Positions 1-6,796 of a stretch of 64,000 bases of DNA are shown here, piece after piece. The stretch lies in assembly GCF_006442315.1 (NCBI RefSeq), contig NZ_VFVY01000025.1, forward strand, positions 1 to 64,000. The letters are read 5' to 3'. The position numbers and the translations under genes are program-made. The DNA is from Mesorhizobium sp. B2-3-4. GTDB lineage: Bacteria; Pseudomonadota; Alphaproteobacteria; Rhizobiales; Rhizobiaceae. Each line of letters opens with the position of its first letter. Position 1 is the first letter of the stretch. The notes under the pieces were generated by a model. It was not told where the DNA came from and made no database searches. It saw only the letters and a program-made list of their open reading frames with translations.

Positions 1-496
1 GCGGCGAAGGTGTCTCGGGGGCGGCCGGGGGCGGCGCCGGCGGCTTTGCCGCCTGCGGCGGGGCCTGGGCTGGCGGCTCCGGCCTTGGCGCGGGTTCCGC
101 CGGCGGCGCGCTGGCGACATCCTGGCCACCCTCATGCGACCGCCACGTGCTGAGCCGGTCGCCAAGCAGGGCCAGCAGCACGACCACCGGCAGCACCAGG
201 AAAGCCCGGCGCAGGCGCGGACGACCCACCGGCTCCACCTCGGCGTCCCGGCCGAACAGCGGCACTCCTGCCGCGTGCGCGGGCCGGCCGGGCAACTGGC
301 CCGAAAGGAACAGCAGCGCGCCGATGAAACAGACGAGCGCTCCCGCCGAATACGCGCCCAGCTTCAGCGTGGCCGCGTCCAGCCCGTAGGAGCCGCGCTC
401 GGCAACGATGTCGATCAGCGGATAGACCCGGCCCAGACAGGCAGCCGTGACCACTGCCAGGACAAGCGCCGGCACCCTGTCAGCCACCCTGTTCAT
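1..496 (-). CDS. Membrane protein with Pro/Ala-rich tail (3' part outside the window)
   Basis: The reading frame starts at ATG 496-494, preceded by a good ribosome site (GAGGGGAAA), and stays open to base 1, so the C-terminus lies outside the window. About 165 residues are visible. Three hydrophobic stretches lie near residues 8-22, 47-65 and 98-112. After them comes a soluble stretch very rich in proline and alanine (PPAEPAPRPEPPAQ and similar). This looks like an inner-membrane protein with an extended linker leading to an unseen domain. No family is recognised. The Pro-rich tail and high GC make weak database hits untrustworthy here. Confidence 0.6.
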   Translation of the reverse strand, partial: MNRVADRVPALVLAVVTAACLGRVYPLIDIVAERGSYGLDAATLKLGAYSAGALVCFIGALLFLSGQLPGRPAHAAGVPLFGRDAEVEPVGRPRLRRAFLVLPVVVLLALLGDRLSTWRSHEGGQDVASAPPAEPAPRPEPPAQAPPQAAKPPAPPPAAPETPSP

Positions 497-816
497 CGCG
501 CTTTCCCCTCGCCGGCCTCGGCCAAGACTATCAGCGTCGCAGGCGATCGCAAATGCGGCCGGGACCTGGCATATGGCAGGCGCAAACGCCTGAATTGTGA
601 AGAATTCGGCGTCGTTCCCGCTCTAGAATCAGTCGAGGTCGATGGCTCTACGCTCGCCAATTGCCGTCACGACCTCATCGGAAAAGCTCCGGCAAGCTCG
701 GCAGTGTCCAATTTGACACGGTTTTGCCGGCAAAACCGGTCCATTCCCGGCGAAACGTTGACAGAAGGCAGCGGTGTGGCACACTCCGGCCGGGATATAT
801 ATTGGAGAGCTTGATC
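497..816. promoter_or_regulatory. Divergent intergenic region with nested palindromes
   Basis: No convincing gene is present. The stretch separates the leftward membrane protein from the rightward peptide gene at 817. It holds an inverted repeat GTGTC-n6-GACAC at 704-719, directly followed by a perfect 18-bp palindrome GGTTTTGCCGGCAAAACC at 720-737. It also has GTGTG-g-CACAC at 773-783 and a -35-like TTGACA at 758-763. No matching -10 hexamer at standard spacing is evident. The clustered dyads suggest regulator binding sites upstream of the peptide gene; this is inference. Confidence 0.45.
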
Positions 817-924
817 ATGAAGAAGATCTATCAGCGGCCCGCCTTGGCCAAGAAAGGCAATCTGAAATTGATCACAGCCGCGACCAACGGCCCGGTCGTG
901 ACCTCAAAAGGCGGCCCCACCTGA
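817..924 (+). CDS. Tiny RiPP-precursor-like peptide, member 1 (35 aa)
   Basis: A 35-residue peptide starts at ATG 817, with GGAGAGC about 7 bases upstream. It begins MKKIYQRPALAKKGNLKLIT and ends in a Gly/Pro/Thr-rich tail (GPVVTSKGGPT). The N-terminus fits a pattern shared by four other tiny genes in this window: KK, Tyr, Pro three residues later, Leu, a basic pair, Leu, then V/I-T-A. A YxxP...L...T arrangement is known from leaders of some lasso peptides, where it is read by the RRE protein. Here residue 14 is Gly, as in many such leaders. No maturation genes are adjacent: the next gene runs toward it and their stop codons abut. Being a modified-peptide precursor is inference. Confidence 0.6.
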   Translation: MKKIYQRPALAKKGNLKLITAATNGPVVTSKGGPT

Positions 925-2118
925 TCAGCCCGCAAGAACCAGATCGTCCATAACCATCTGCCAATGGTGTTTCGTCGAAAGGCGGACGCGAGTTACTTGC
1001 CCGAGCATCGGCGCATAATACAGCGGCGTTAGCGCCGACAGCATCACCTCGTCGCTGGCGACCAGCCGTTCGCCGAGCCAGCTTTCGATCAGCGCCGTTT
1101 CCCCTTCTGCCTTCAGCCAGGCAGCGCTGAGCAGCACCGAATGGAAGCCGAACGGCGTCTCGCGGCCGAACTCGGCCGGATAGCCGCTACTGGTGTAAGC
1201 CACGTGGTCGCCAGAGACATTGCCGTTGACATAGCCCTCGCTGTCCTTGGTGTGGTCCTTCGCCATGGCGTTCAAATTGCGCCAATCGAGCCCGGCATGG
1301 CCGCACGGGATCTTGCGGAAGCCGCGTCCAGTGACGTCGTCGAAGCCAATCATGCGTAGCCCCGCCTCGTCCGCCGGGGCCTGGGGCGAAAGCAGGCCGA
1401 GATCGGTGGGGTAAGGCGACAGCGCCAGCCGGCGGTCGAGCCCGCCGCCGGTGATCACCGCCGTATCGGCCTCGTCGGCAAGCTCGAAGCGAAAGGCACA
1501 AGCCGGAGCCAGCGTCCGGCGCTCCACCACCTGCCCGTTCGCCAGCACCGACAGCGTCGCGTCGGCGCCTGCCGCCATCCTGCCGGCCAGGCTGCGCACC
1601 GGCGCCAGCCCGACAGGCCGCGGCAGGTCCTGCGATATCAACCCGGTGGGCGAACCGGGTGCCAGCCGGAACGCCATCGACTGCGTGTCGTTGGCGCTGG
1701 GCGAACGCCAGCCCGGCGGCACTGAAACCGAGAACCGGTAATCGCCGGGCAACCGGATCGCGGCTGTCGCCGACGATGTCGACATGGCGAAATTGGCGTA
1801 ACCGCCATTGTTCGTCCGCGCCGACGTAATGAAGCCGCCACGACCGTCGAACAGCCGTACCATGATGCCGGCCATCGGCCGGTCGGCAACGCCGTAGCTG
1901 CCGTCGCGGTCGACGTCGAAATAGACGAAGGACGAGCAGTTGACGGTGCCGGTGCTGCGCCGCCAGTCGGTGCGCATGGCATAGTCGTTGGCGGGGTTCG
2001 CCCGGCGCAGCGCCCGGCGGCCGAGGTGCCGCCGCCGCAACAGCCAGATGACCGCGACGACGGCGGCAATGATCGCCAGCGCCGCGACGAGCAGGCCGAC
2101 AAGCGCGAGATTACTCAT
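925..2118 (-). CDS. Membrane-anchored SdrD B-like domain protein
   Basis: With ATG 2118 the product is about 397 residues. Residues 5-27 form one hydrophobic segment followed by RRRHLGRR, so the N-terminus is a membrane anchor. Around residues 60-130 there is an SdrD B/prealbumin-like module (FVYFDVDRDG, then GIMVRLFDGRGG, then TNNGGYANF), the fold used in surface-protein stalks. The C-terminal half is not recognised. An in-frame GTG at 2172 would add 18 Arg/Ser-rich residues; neither start has a strong ribosome site, and 2118 is preferred because it places the anchor at the N-terminus. The stop codon abuts that of the peptide at 817-924. A cell-envelope role is inferred; no enzymatic motif is visible. 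Confidence 0.65.
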   Translation of the reverse strand: MSNLALVGLLVAALAIIAAVVAVIWLLRRRHLGRRALRRANPANDYAMRTDWRRSTGTVNCSSFVYFDVDRDGSYGVADRPMAGIMVRLFDGRGGFITSARTNNGGYANFAMSTSSATAAIRLPGDYRFSVSVPPGWRSPSANDTQSMAFRLAPGSPTGLISQDLPRPVGLAPVRSLAGRMAAGADATLSVLANGQVVERRTLAPACAFRFELADEADTAVITGGGLDRRLALSPYPTDLGLLSPQAPADEAGLRMIGFDDVTGRGFRKIPCGHAGLDWRNLNAMAKDHTKDSEGYVNGNVSGDHVAYTSSGYPAEFGRETPFGFHSVLLSAAWLKAEGETALIESWLGERLVASDEVMLSALTPLYYAPMLGQVTRVRLSTKHHWQMVMDDLVLAG

Positions 2119-2281
2119 GGCTGACCGGCTGGTGGCGGACCGGCTTCGCTCGCGGCCGCGAGCCACTGTCACAAATGCAATGCATCAAACGGCCCCCTTG
2201 CCGATCCTGCCCACCTTAGTCCGGGAGATGATCCGCGGAAAAGGGCGATACGCCGCCGATGATGGAGCTGATGCGCATCCC

Positions 2282-3052
2282 TTACCTCAATTCCACCCAG
2301 ACCGGTGCATGGTCGCTGGCGCCGCCCTGCCCGCGCACGTCGCGGTCGATAGCAGCGCCTTTCAGCCGGCGCACCAGCGGCTTCGACAGCAGGATGTGAT
2401 CGAGCCGCAGGCCCGCGTCGCGCGGCCAGCGATTCCGGCGGTAGTCCCAGAAGGTGTAGAGCGTCTCCTTCGGGTGCATCTTTCTCAAGGCATCCGTCCA
2501 GCCTTGTTCGAGCAGCGCCGCGAAGGCGGCGCGGCTTTGCGGCTGCACCAGCGCATTGTCGTCATAGGAACGCGTGGCGTAGATGTCGCGCGGCTCGGGC
2601 ACGATGTTGAAGTCGCCGGCTAGCACGACCGGCAGGCCGGTGTCGAGCAATTCACCCGCATGCGCCTCCAGCCGCGCGTGCCAGGCGAGCTTGTAGGCGA
2701 ATTTCGGCCCCGGCTGCGGGTTGCCGTTCGGCGCATAGAGACAGGCAATGACGACGCCGTCCACCGCCGCCTCGATATAGCGGCTTTGCTTGTCCGCGTC
2801 GTCGCCCGGCAAGGCATCGCGGGTCAGCACCGGTTCGGCGCCGCGCGCCAGGATCGCAACGCCGTTCCAGGTCGGCTCCCCCTTCCACACCGCGCCGTAG
2901 CCGGCATCGGCAAGTGCGGTGCGCGGAAACTGCGTGTCGCGCGCCTTCAATTCCTGCAGGCAAACGACATCGGGCTTGGCCGTGGCAAGCCAGGCCAGCA
3001 GATTGTCCAGCCGGCTGTTGATGTTGTTGATATTGAAGGTGGCGATTTTCAT
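2282..3052 (-). CDS. xthA: Exodeoxyribonuclease III (AP endonuclease family)
   Basis: This 256-residue protein has the usual length and motifs of the ExoIII/EEP nuclease family. They are N7 in MKIATFNINN, E34 in CLQELK (metal ligand), YAPNG near residue 110, GDFNIVP near 155 (catalytic Asp/Asn) and the terminal SDHAPVW with the catalytic His. The family removes 3' blocks and cuts at abasic sites. The start is ATG 3052, two bases after the stop of the upstream hydrolase, so translation is probably coupled. A longer frame exists (to 3079), but it adds residues unlike the family. It is the last gene of the packed block that begins with ku, which suggests that repair of DNA ends is its context. 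Confidence 0.92.
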   Translation of the reverse strand: MKIATFNINNINSRLDNLLAWLATAKPDVVCLQELKARDTQFPRTALADAGYGAVWKGEPTWNGVAILARGAEPVLTRDALPGDDADKQSRYIEAAVDGVVIACLYAPNGNPQPGPKFAYKLAWHARLEAHAGELLDTGLPVVLAGDFNIVPEPRDIYATRSYDDNALVQPQSRAAFAALLEQGWTDALRKMHPKETLYTFWDYRRNRWPRDAGLRLDHILLSKPLVRRLKGAAIDRDVRGQGGASDHAPVWVELR

Positions 3053-3054
3053 GA

Positions 3055-3699
3055 TCAGGAGGCGATCCGGCCTGCCCAAGCCTTCACCGTCTCGGCCAGC
3101 GTCTTCAGATGATCGGCCGTCGAAAATCCCGAAATGCTCTTGCGCGGCTTGAGATCATGGTCGCCGTCCTCCAGCCACACCACTTCGATGCTGTCCGACA
3201 GCCCATAACCGGCCACCTCATCCCTGGTACCGAATTCGTCGCGCGTGCCTTGAAAAATCAGCGTCGGCGTTTTCAATCCGGTGAGGTGTTTGGTCCGCAG
3301 TTGCTCAGGCTTGCCGGGCGGATGGAAGGGATAGCCGAGGCACACCAGCCCGGCAATTTCGCCCTTGGAAAACATCTCGTCCGCCACCATCGAGGCAACG
3401 CGCCCGCCCATCGACTTGCCGCCGATGATCAGCTTTCCCTGAACGCCCCTGGCTCTGAGGTCGGCGATCGCCTTCACATATTCCGGGTTCACCGTGTCGG
3501 CGCGCGGCGGCGGCTTGCGCTGGCCGTAGCGGCGCGCCGCCATGTAGTGGAACTCGAACCGCGCGACCTGAAAACCCACGGCGGCGAGAGCCTTGGCGGT
3601 GGCGGTCATGGAAGGTGAATCCATGGAAGCGCCGGCGCCATGCGCGAGCAGGATGGTGATAGGGGCGGTGTCGAAGCCGTCAAAGAGGAAGGTTGTCAT
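3055..3699 (-). CDS. Alpha/beta hydrolase of the KANL3/Tex30 type
   Basis: This 214-residue single-domain hydrolase has an oxyanion-type LAHGAGASMDSP near residues 18-29, a nucleophile elbow GGKSMGGR with Ser96, a likely acid D154 in FQGTRDEFG and His181 in EDGDHDL. These match a bacterial family of small dienelactone-hydrolase-like enzymes of unknown substrate. It lies 21 bases downstream of the unknown 235-aa gene and two bases before xthA, so it is probably co-transcribed with the repair genes. No signal peptide is seen, so it should be cytoplasmic. Its contribution to repair, if any, cannot be told from sequence; it may simply share the transcript. Confidence 0.85.
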   Translation of the reverse strand: MTTFLFDGFDTAPITILLAHGAGASMDSPSMTATAKALAAVGFQVARFEFHYMAARRYGQRKPPPRADTVNPEYVKAIADLRARGVQGKLIIGGKSMGGRVASMVADEMFSKGEIAGLVCLGYPFHPPGKPEQLRTKHLTGLKTPTLIFQGTRDEFGTRDEVAGYGLSDSIEVVWLEDGDHDLKPRKSISGFSTADHLKTLAETVKAWAGRIAS

Positions 3700-3720
3700 G
3701 GGGTGATCTTTCGGTACAGG

Positions 3721-4428
3721 TCACGATCCTTTGTCAGCCAGCTGTCGAGATGCACGGCCGCAAACCTGCGACTGCAGATATTCCACTTGGGCGGCCAGAT
3801 ATTCTGGACAGCCAGTCGCATCGATACCGCTTATCCATTTGCAAGCAGCTTCACGCCCTTGAACCTGCTCAAGCAAGCAGAAATAGGCGGTATCTCGCCA
3901 CGCGCCGCATAATTGGGAATTGCCATCCATCACATTCAGCGCCGATCCCCAGGTGAACCATTGCCTGATCCATGCGCCGACCTTGCCGTCGAAGTCAGCG
4001 ACACACTGGGCTATGAACCCATCCACATCCTGCTCGTCGACTGCACAGTAGGGCCATCGGCCAGGAACTGAAAAATTCGAGTAAACATGATCGACCGAAA
4101 CGCGGAGAAATTCCTTGCTCTGTCGCCGAGAACTTTTCGTCTTGAACTGCGCCGAACTCGGATCCTTGATTTCATACCACTGGCCAAAGTCCTTGTATAA
4201 CTTGGCGAACTTCTTCCACTTGAACACAGCCACCAACGAGCAGTCATATTCCCCATACCGGCGCTCCGCATAGCAATCGAACTCAATGGTGAAGTCGGTC
4301 AGATTCTCCGCAGACGCGACCGCCAGTTTGGGGCTGCCCGACTTGAACCATCTCTCGCCAAGGCGCGCATGGAGTTCTTCGGCAACCCGCGTTCGGATGG
4401 CCTTGGCGTCGAGTGGCACAGCCCTCAC
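3721..4428 (-). CDS. Unknown protein coupled to the BRCT-like/TPR gene (235 aa)
   Basis: GTG 4428 overlaps the TGA of the upstream gene (GTGA), a typical coupled start, and gives 235 residues. A longer open frame extends to 4527 but would run inside the upstream gene. The sequence has no recognised domain. It is rich in aromatic residues and Lys, with several Cys and Trp (for example AVFKWKKFAKLYKDF and WIRQWFTWGSALNVMDG). No signal or membrane segment is seen. Base use is visibly less GC-rich than in the neighbouring repair genes, hinting at a later addition to the operon. Its position between ku/BRCT-TPR and xthA is the only functional clue. Confidence 0.7.
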   Translation of the reverse strand: MRAVPLDAKAIRTRVAEELHARLGERWFKSGSPKLAVASAENLTDFTIEFDCYAERRYGEYDCSLVAVFKWKKFAKLYKDFGQWYEIKDPSSAQFKTKSSRRQSKEFLRVSVDHVYSNFSVPGRWPYCAVDEQDVDGFIAQCVADFDGKVGAWIRQWFTWGSALNVMDGNSQLCGAWRDTAYFCLLEQVQGREAACKWISGIDATGCPEYLAAQVEYLQSQVCGRASRQLADKGS

Positions 4429-5582
4429 CCCGCCGACTTCGCCAGTTGCATATCCACGAACTGCACGCCCTTGGCCGCCACCCCGGCCCATTCGGAGTCG
4501 GCATCCAGTTCCAGATACCGCACCCACAGTCGCCGCGCCTCGGGCAGATTGCCGGCGTCGAATTCCAGCCGCGCCAGGTTGAACACCGGGTCGGCGTAGT
4601 TTTTGTCCAGCACGATCGCCTTCTGCAGGTGCCGCCGCGCCGAGGCGTCGCGGCCTTGTTCGCTCATCAGGCCGGCGAGGTTGAACCAGGCTTCGACGAA
4701 GGCCGGGTCGAGCTTGATCGCCCTGATATAGTCATGCGCGGCCTCGGCCACGCGCCCGGCCCCGCGCAGGCAGTTGGCGCGGTTGAAGGCGGCGATCGCG
4801 TCGGTCGGATCGATGGCGAGGCAGCGCTGGTAGAGCACGGCCGCGCCATCGTGGTCGCCGCCCTCCTCGGTCGCTTCCGCTTCGGCGAACAAGTCTTCCA
4901 GCGTGTCGTCACCCTGGGCCGCGGCGCCCAGATCGAACAGCAACTGCCCGTCGAGTTCGCTCTGGCCGCCTTCGAGATAGATGGCGTCGGGCCGGCCGAA
5001 CGCCGAGCCGACATTGAGCGACTTGGCGGTGAGCGATGCGACCGGACCGGAGCGGTGGACCGAGCGCGCGATCGCGCCCCATGTCGCGCCGCCGGCGATC
5101 AGCCCGGCATATTTGCGCGCCAGGATCAGGTCGCGGAAGGAATAGGGTTCACAATCATGCTCGAAGGCGTCGAACAGGCTGAGCCTGTCGACATCGGCGC
5201 CCGACAGCCTGGATTGGTCGATCAGCGACTGGCGCGACAGCGAGGATGCCTCCGGCGCCTGCATCAGGCCGAGCAGACGCAGGAACCCGTTCTCGCTCAG
5301 CACAACACGGCCCGCCGCGCGCTCGGCGCCGAGGCGGCGTTCGATGTCGCCGTCACCGGCCTTAGCCGGCCCTGTCTTGGACAACCCCGCTTTGGACAGC
5401 CCAGTCTTGGACAGCCCGGTCTTGGACAACAAAGTGCGTCCGAACACGACATGGGTGGTGCGCCTGGTGACGCCGCGCCTGAGTTGGCCGTGCTGGCGCT
5501 CCACCTCGCGTGCGGCGAGCCGGAGCGGAAAAGCCGCCAGCGCGCCGACCGTGCCGAAGACGGCGCCCGCCGGTGCCGTCAT
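4425..5582 (-). CDS. BRCT-like / TPR protein coupled to ku
   Basis: This 385-residue protein starts at ATG 5582, overlapping the ku stop (ATGA). Residues 1-50 (FGTVGALAAFP, then AAREVERQHGQLRRGVTRRT, then HVVFG) fit the pattern of a BRCT domain. A spacer of LSKTG-type pentapeptides (about 51-75) follows. A middle region (about 140-185, SFRDLILARKYAGLIAGGAT) is reminiscent of a MerR-like helical DNA-binding segment. The C-terminal 150 residues are TPR helices (AIAAFNRANCLRGAGR, AFVEAWFNLAGLM, ADPVFNLARLEFD). Known BRCT and TPR folds mediate protein contacts, so a scaffold for Ku/LigD repair is a reasonable inference. The BRCT and MerR assignments are by eye and should be treated as tentative. 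Confidence 0.75.
   Translation of the reverse strand: MTAPAGAVFGTVGALAAFPLRLAAREVERQHGQLRRGVTRRTTHVVFGRTLLSKTGLSKTGLSKAGLSKTGPAKAGDGDIERRLGAERAAGRVVLSENGFLRLLGLMQAPEASSLSRQSLIDQSRLSGADVDRLSLFDAFEHDCEPYSFRDLILARKYAGLIAGGATWGAIARSVHRSGPVASLTAKSLNVGSAFGRPDAIYLEGGQSELDGQLLFDLGAAAQGDDTLEDLFAEAEATEEGGDHDGAAVLYQRCLAIDPTDAIAAFNRANCLRGAGRVAEAAHDYIRAIKLDPAFVEAWFNLAGLMSEQGRDASARRHLQKAIVLDKNYADPVFNLARLEFDAGNLPEARRLWVRYLELDADSEWAGVAAKGVQFVDMQLAKSAG
5376..5435. repeat. 15-bp minisatellite inside the BRCT-like/TPR gene
   Basis: Four consecutive 15-bp units (of the type CTTGGACAGCCCGGT on the plus strand) encode the pentapeptide LSKTG/LSKAG on the minus strand. The units are in frame, so copy-number change would lengthen or shorten the linker without breaking the protein. 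Confidence 0.85.
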
Positions 5583-6484
5583 TTCTTGCTCTTGCCGACC
5601 GCCTTGAGCAGACTGGCCTTGAGCGGATTTTCAGCAGCGCCGCCCGCTGCCGCCTTCTTGGCGGCGGGCTTGGCTGCCTCGTCGGCCTTGCTCTTCGACT
5701 TTGCCGGCGGCTTCGACTGCGACAGGCTCGCCTTCAGCGCGTCCATCAGGTTGATGACGTTGCCGCGCTCGGGCGCCGCCGCGATGATCGGCTTGTGACC
5801 CTTGAGCTTCTCGCGGATCATCGCCATCAGCGCGATCTCGTAGCGGTCCTCGTAGTTCTTCGGGTCAAAGGTGGTTTCCTTCTGCTTGATCAGCGCTTCG
5901 GCGAGCTCAAGCATTTCCTGGTCGGGCTTGCCGGCCGGGATGTTGCCGAAATACTCAACCGTGCCACGCACTTCGTTCGGGTTCCTCAACGTACACACGA
6001 ACATGCCGTTTTCGCGCGCACCGATTGTCACCACGCGTTCGCGGCTGGACAGCACCAGCCGTGCAATGGCGAGCTTGCCGGACTTGCGCATCGCCTCGCG
6101 CAGCACGGCGAAGGTTTCCTCCGCCATCGCGCCGTCCGGCGCCATGTAATAGGGCGCGTCCTGGTAGATGACGTCGACCTCGTCCTCGTCGACGAAGGCC
6201 TCGATGTTCATCGTATGGTTGGATTCGATCCTGACCGCGTCGAGGTCGGTGTCATCGATGATGATGTACTGCTTGTCCTCGTACTCGTAGCCCTTGACCA
6301 GATCCGCCCGCTCGACGAGCCCCAGTTCCGGGTCGACCGGCTTCATGTTGATGCGGTTGTGGGTCTTCTTGTGCAACTGGTTGAACGAGATGCGTTCGCT
6401 GGCACTGGTGGCGGGGTAAAGCCGCACCGGACAGCTGACGAGACTGAGCTTGAGATAACCCTTCCAACTTGCCCTGGGCGCCAT
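5579..6484 (-). CDS. ku: Ku protein, non-homologous end joining
   Basis: This 301-residue bacterial Ku homolog forms homodimers that ring DNA ends and recruit LigD. The Ku core spans about residues 8-250 (SWKGYLKLSLVSCPVRLYPA at the start, NPNEVRGTVEYFG, then FDPKNYEDRYE and VINLMDALKASL). The tail is Lys/Ala-rich (about 255-301), as in many bacterial Ku proteins where such tails bind DNA. Start ATG 6484 has AGGAGTT about 7 bases upstream. The stop overlaps the start of the BRCT-like/TPR gene. A palindrome lies about 45 bases upstream of the start. Length and motifs are typical of the family. Confidence 0.96.
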   Translation of the reverse strand: MAPRASWKGYLKLSLVSCPVRLYPATSASERISFNQLHKKTHNRINMKPVDPELGLVERADLVKGYEYEDKQYIIIDDTDLDAVRIESNHTMNIEAFVDEDEVDVIYQDAPYYMAPDGAMAEETFAVLREAMRKSGKLAIARLVLSSRERVVTIGARENGMFVCTLRNPNEVRGTVEYFGNIPAGKPDQEMLELAEALIKQKETTFDPKNYEDRYEIALMAMIREKLKGHKPIIAAAPERGNVINLMDALKASLSQSKPPAKSKSKADEAAKPAAKKAAAGGAAENPLKASLLKAVGKSKK

Positions 6485-6718
6485 GATGAACTCCTACGCG
6501 GCCATGCGCTGACACTATGTTGCAGCGCTTCGTCCGCAGGACGAACAAGGCTGCTTAAATCCTACACCGACCCCTGATGATAAAGCCAAATCCCTGACGA
6601 AATGTTCCGGCGGGTACGATGGGTCCGGGCGGGAGGATAATTCAAATTGTCGAAACCGTCGACGGGCTGGCATTCGTTGGCGTTGGCGATTGGTCTGAAG
6701 GCTCCTGGGATCACGACC
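6485..6718. promoter_or_regulatory. Upstream region of ku with palindrome
   Basis: No gene is seen. A 17-bp dyad TTCGTCC-gca-GGACGAA occupies 6529-6545, 44 bases before the ku start codon, a position suited to an operator. No clear -35/-10 pair could be assigned. With the strong hairpin at 6719-6782, this suggests that ku has a promoter of its own rather than relying on read-through from ligD (inference). Confidence 0.45.
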
Positions 6719-6782
6719 GTGGCGGGCCGGTTCCGGACCGTGGCGGAGCTCTGAGGTTACGGTCCGGAACCCGATCCGCCAC
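6719..6782 (-). terminator. Long inverted repeat after ligD
   Basis: Arms at 6719-6741 and 6759-6782 are complementary over about 23 bases with few mismatches, separated by a 17-base loop. They begin 14 bases after the ligD stop. No run of T follows on the minus strand, so it is terminator-like rather than a textbook intrinsic terminator. Confidence 0.55.
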
Positions 6783-6796
6783 GCTCCGCAACGGCG

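Noticed and set aside
134..814. Plus-strand frame of 226 codons at the left edge
   Set aside because: Antisense to the membrane protein gene at 1-496, which has a strong ribosome site and clear hydrophobic segments; the frame then continues into the intergenic region.
817..2118. Lasso or other peptide maturation genes beside member 1
   Set aside because: The adjacent gene encodes an SdrD-like anchored protein; no RRE, protease or cyclase motif is visible anywhere in the window.
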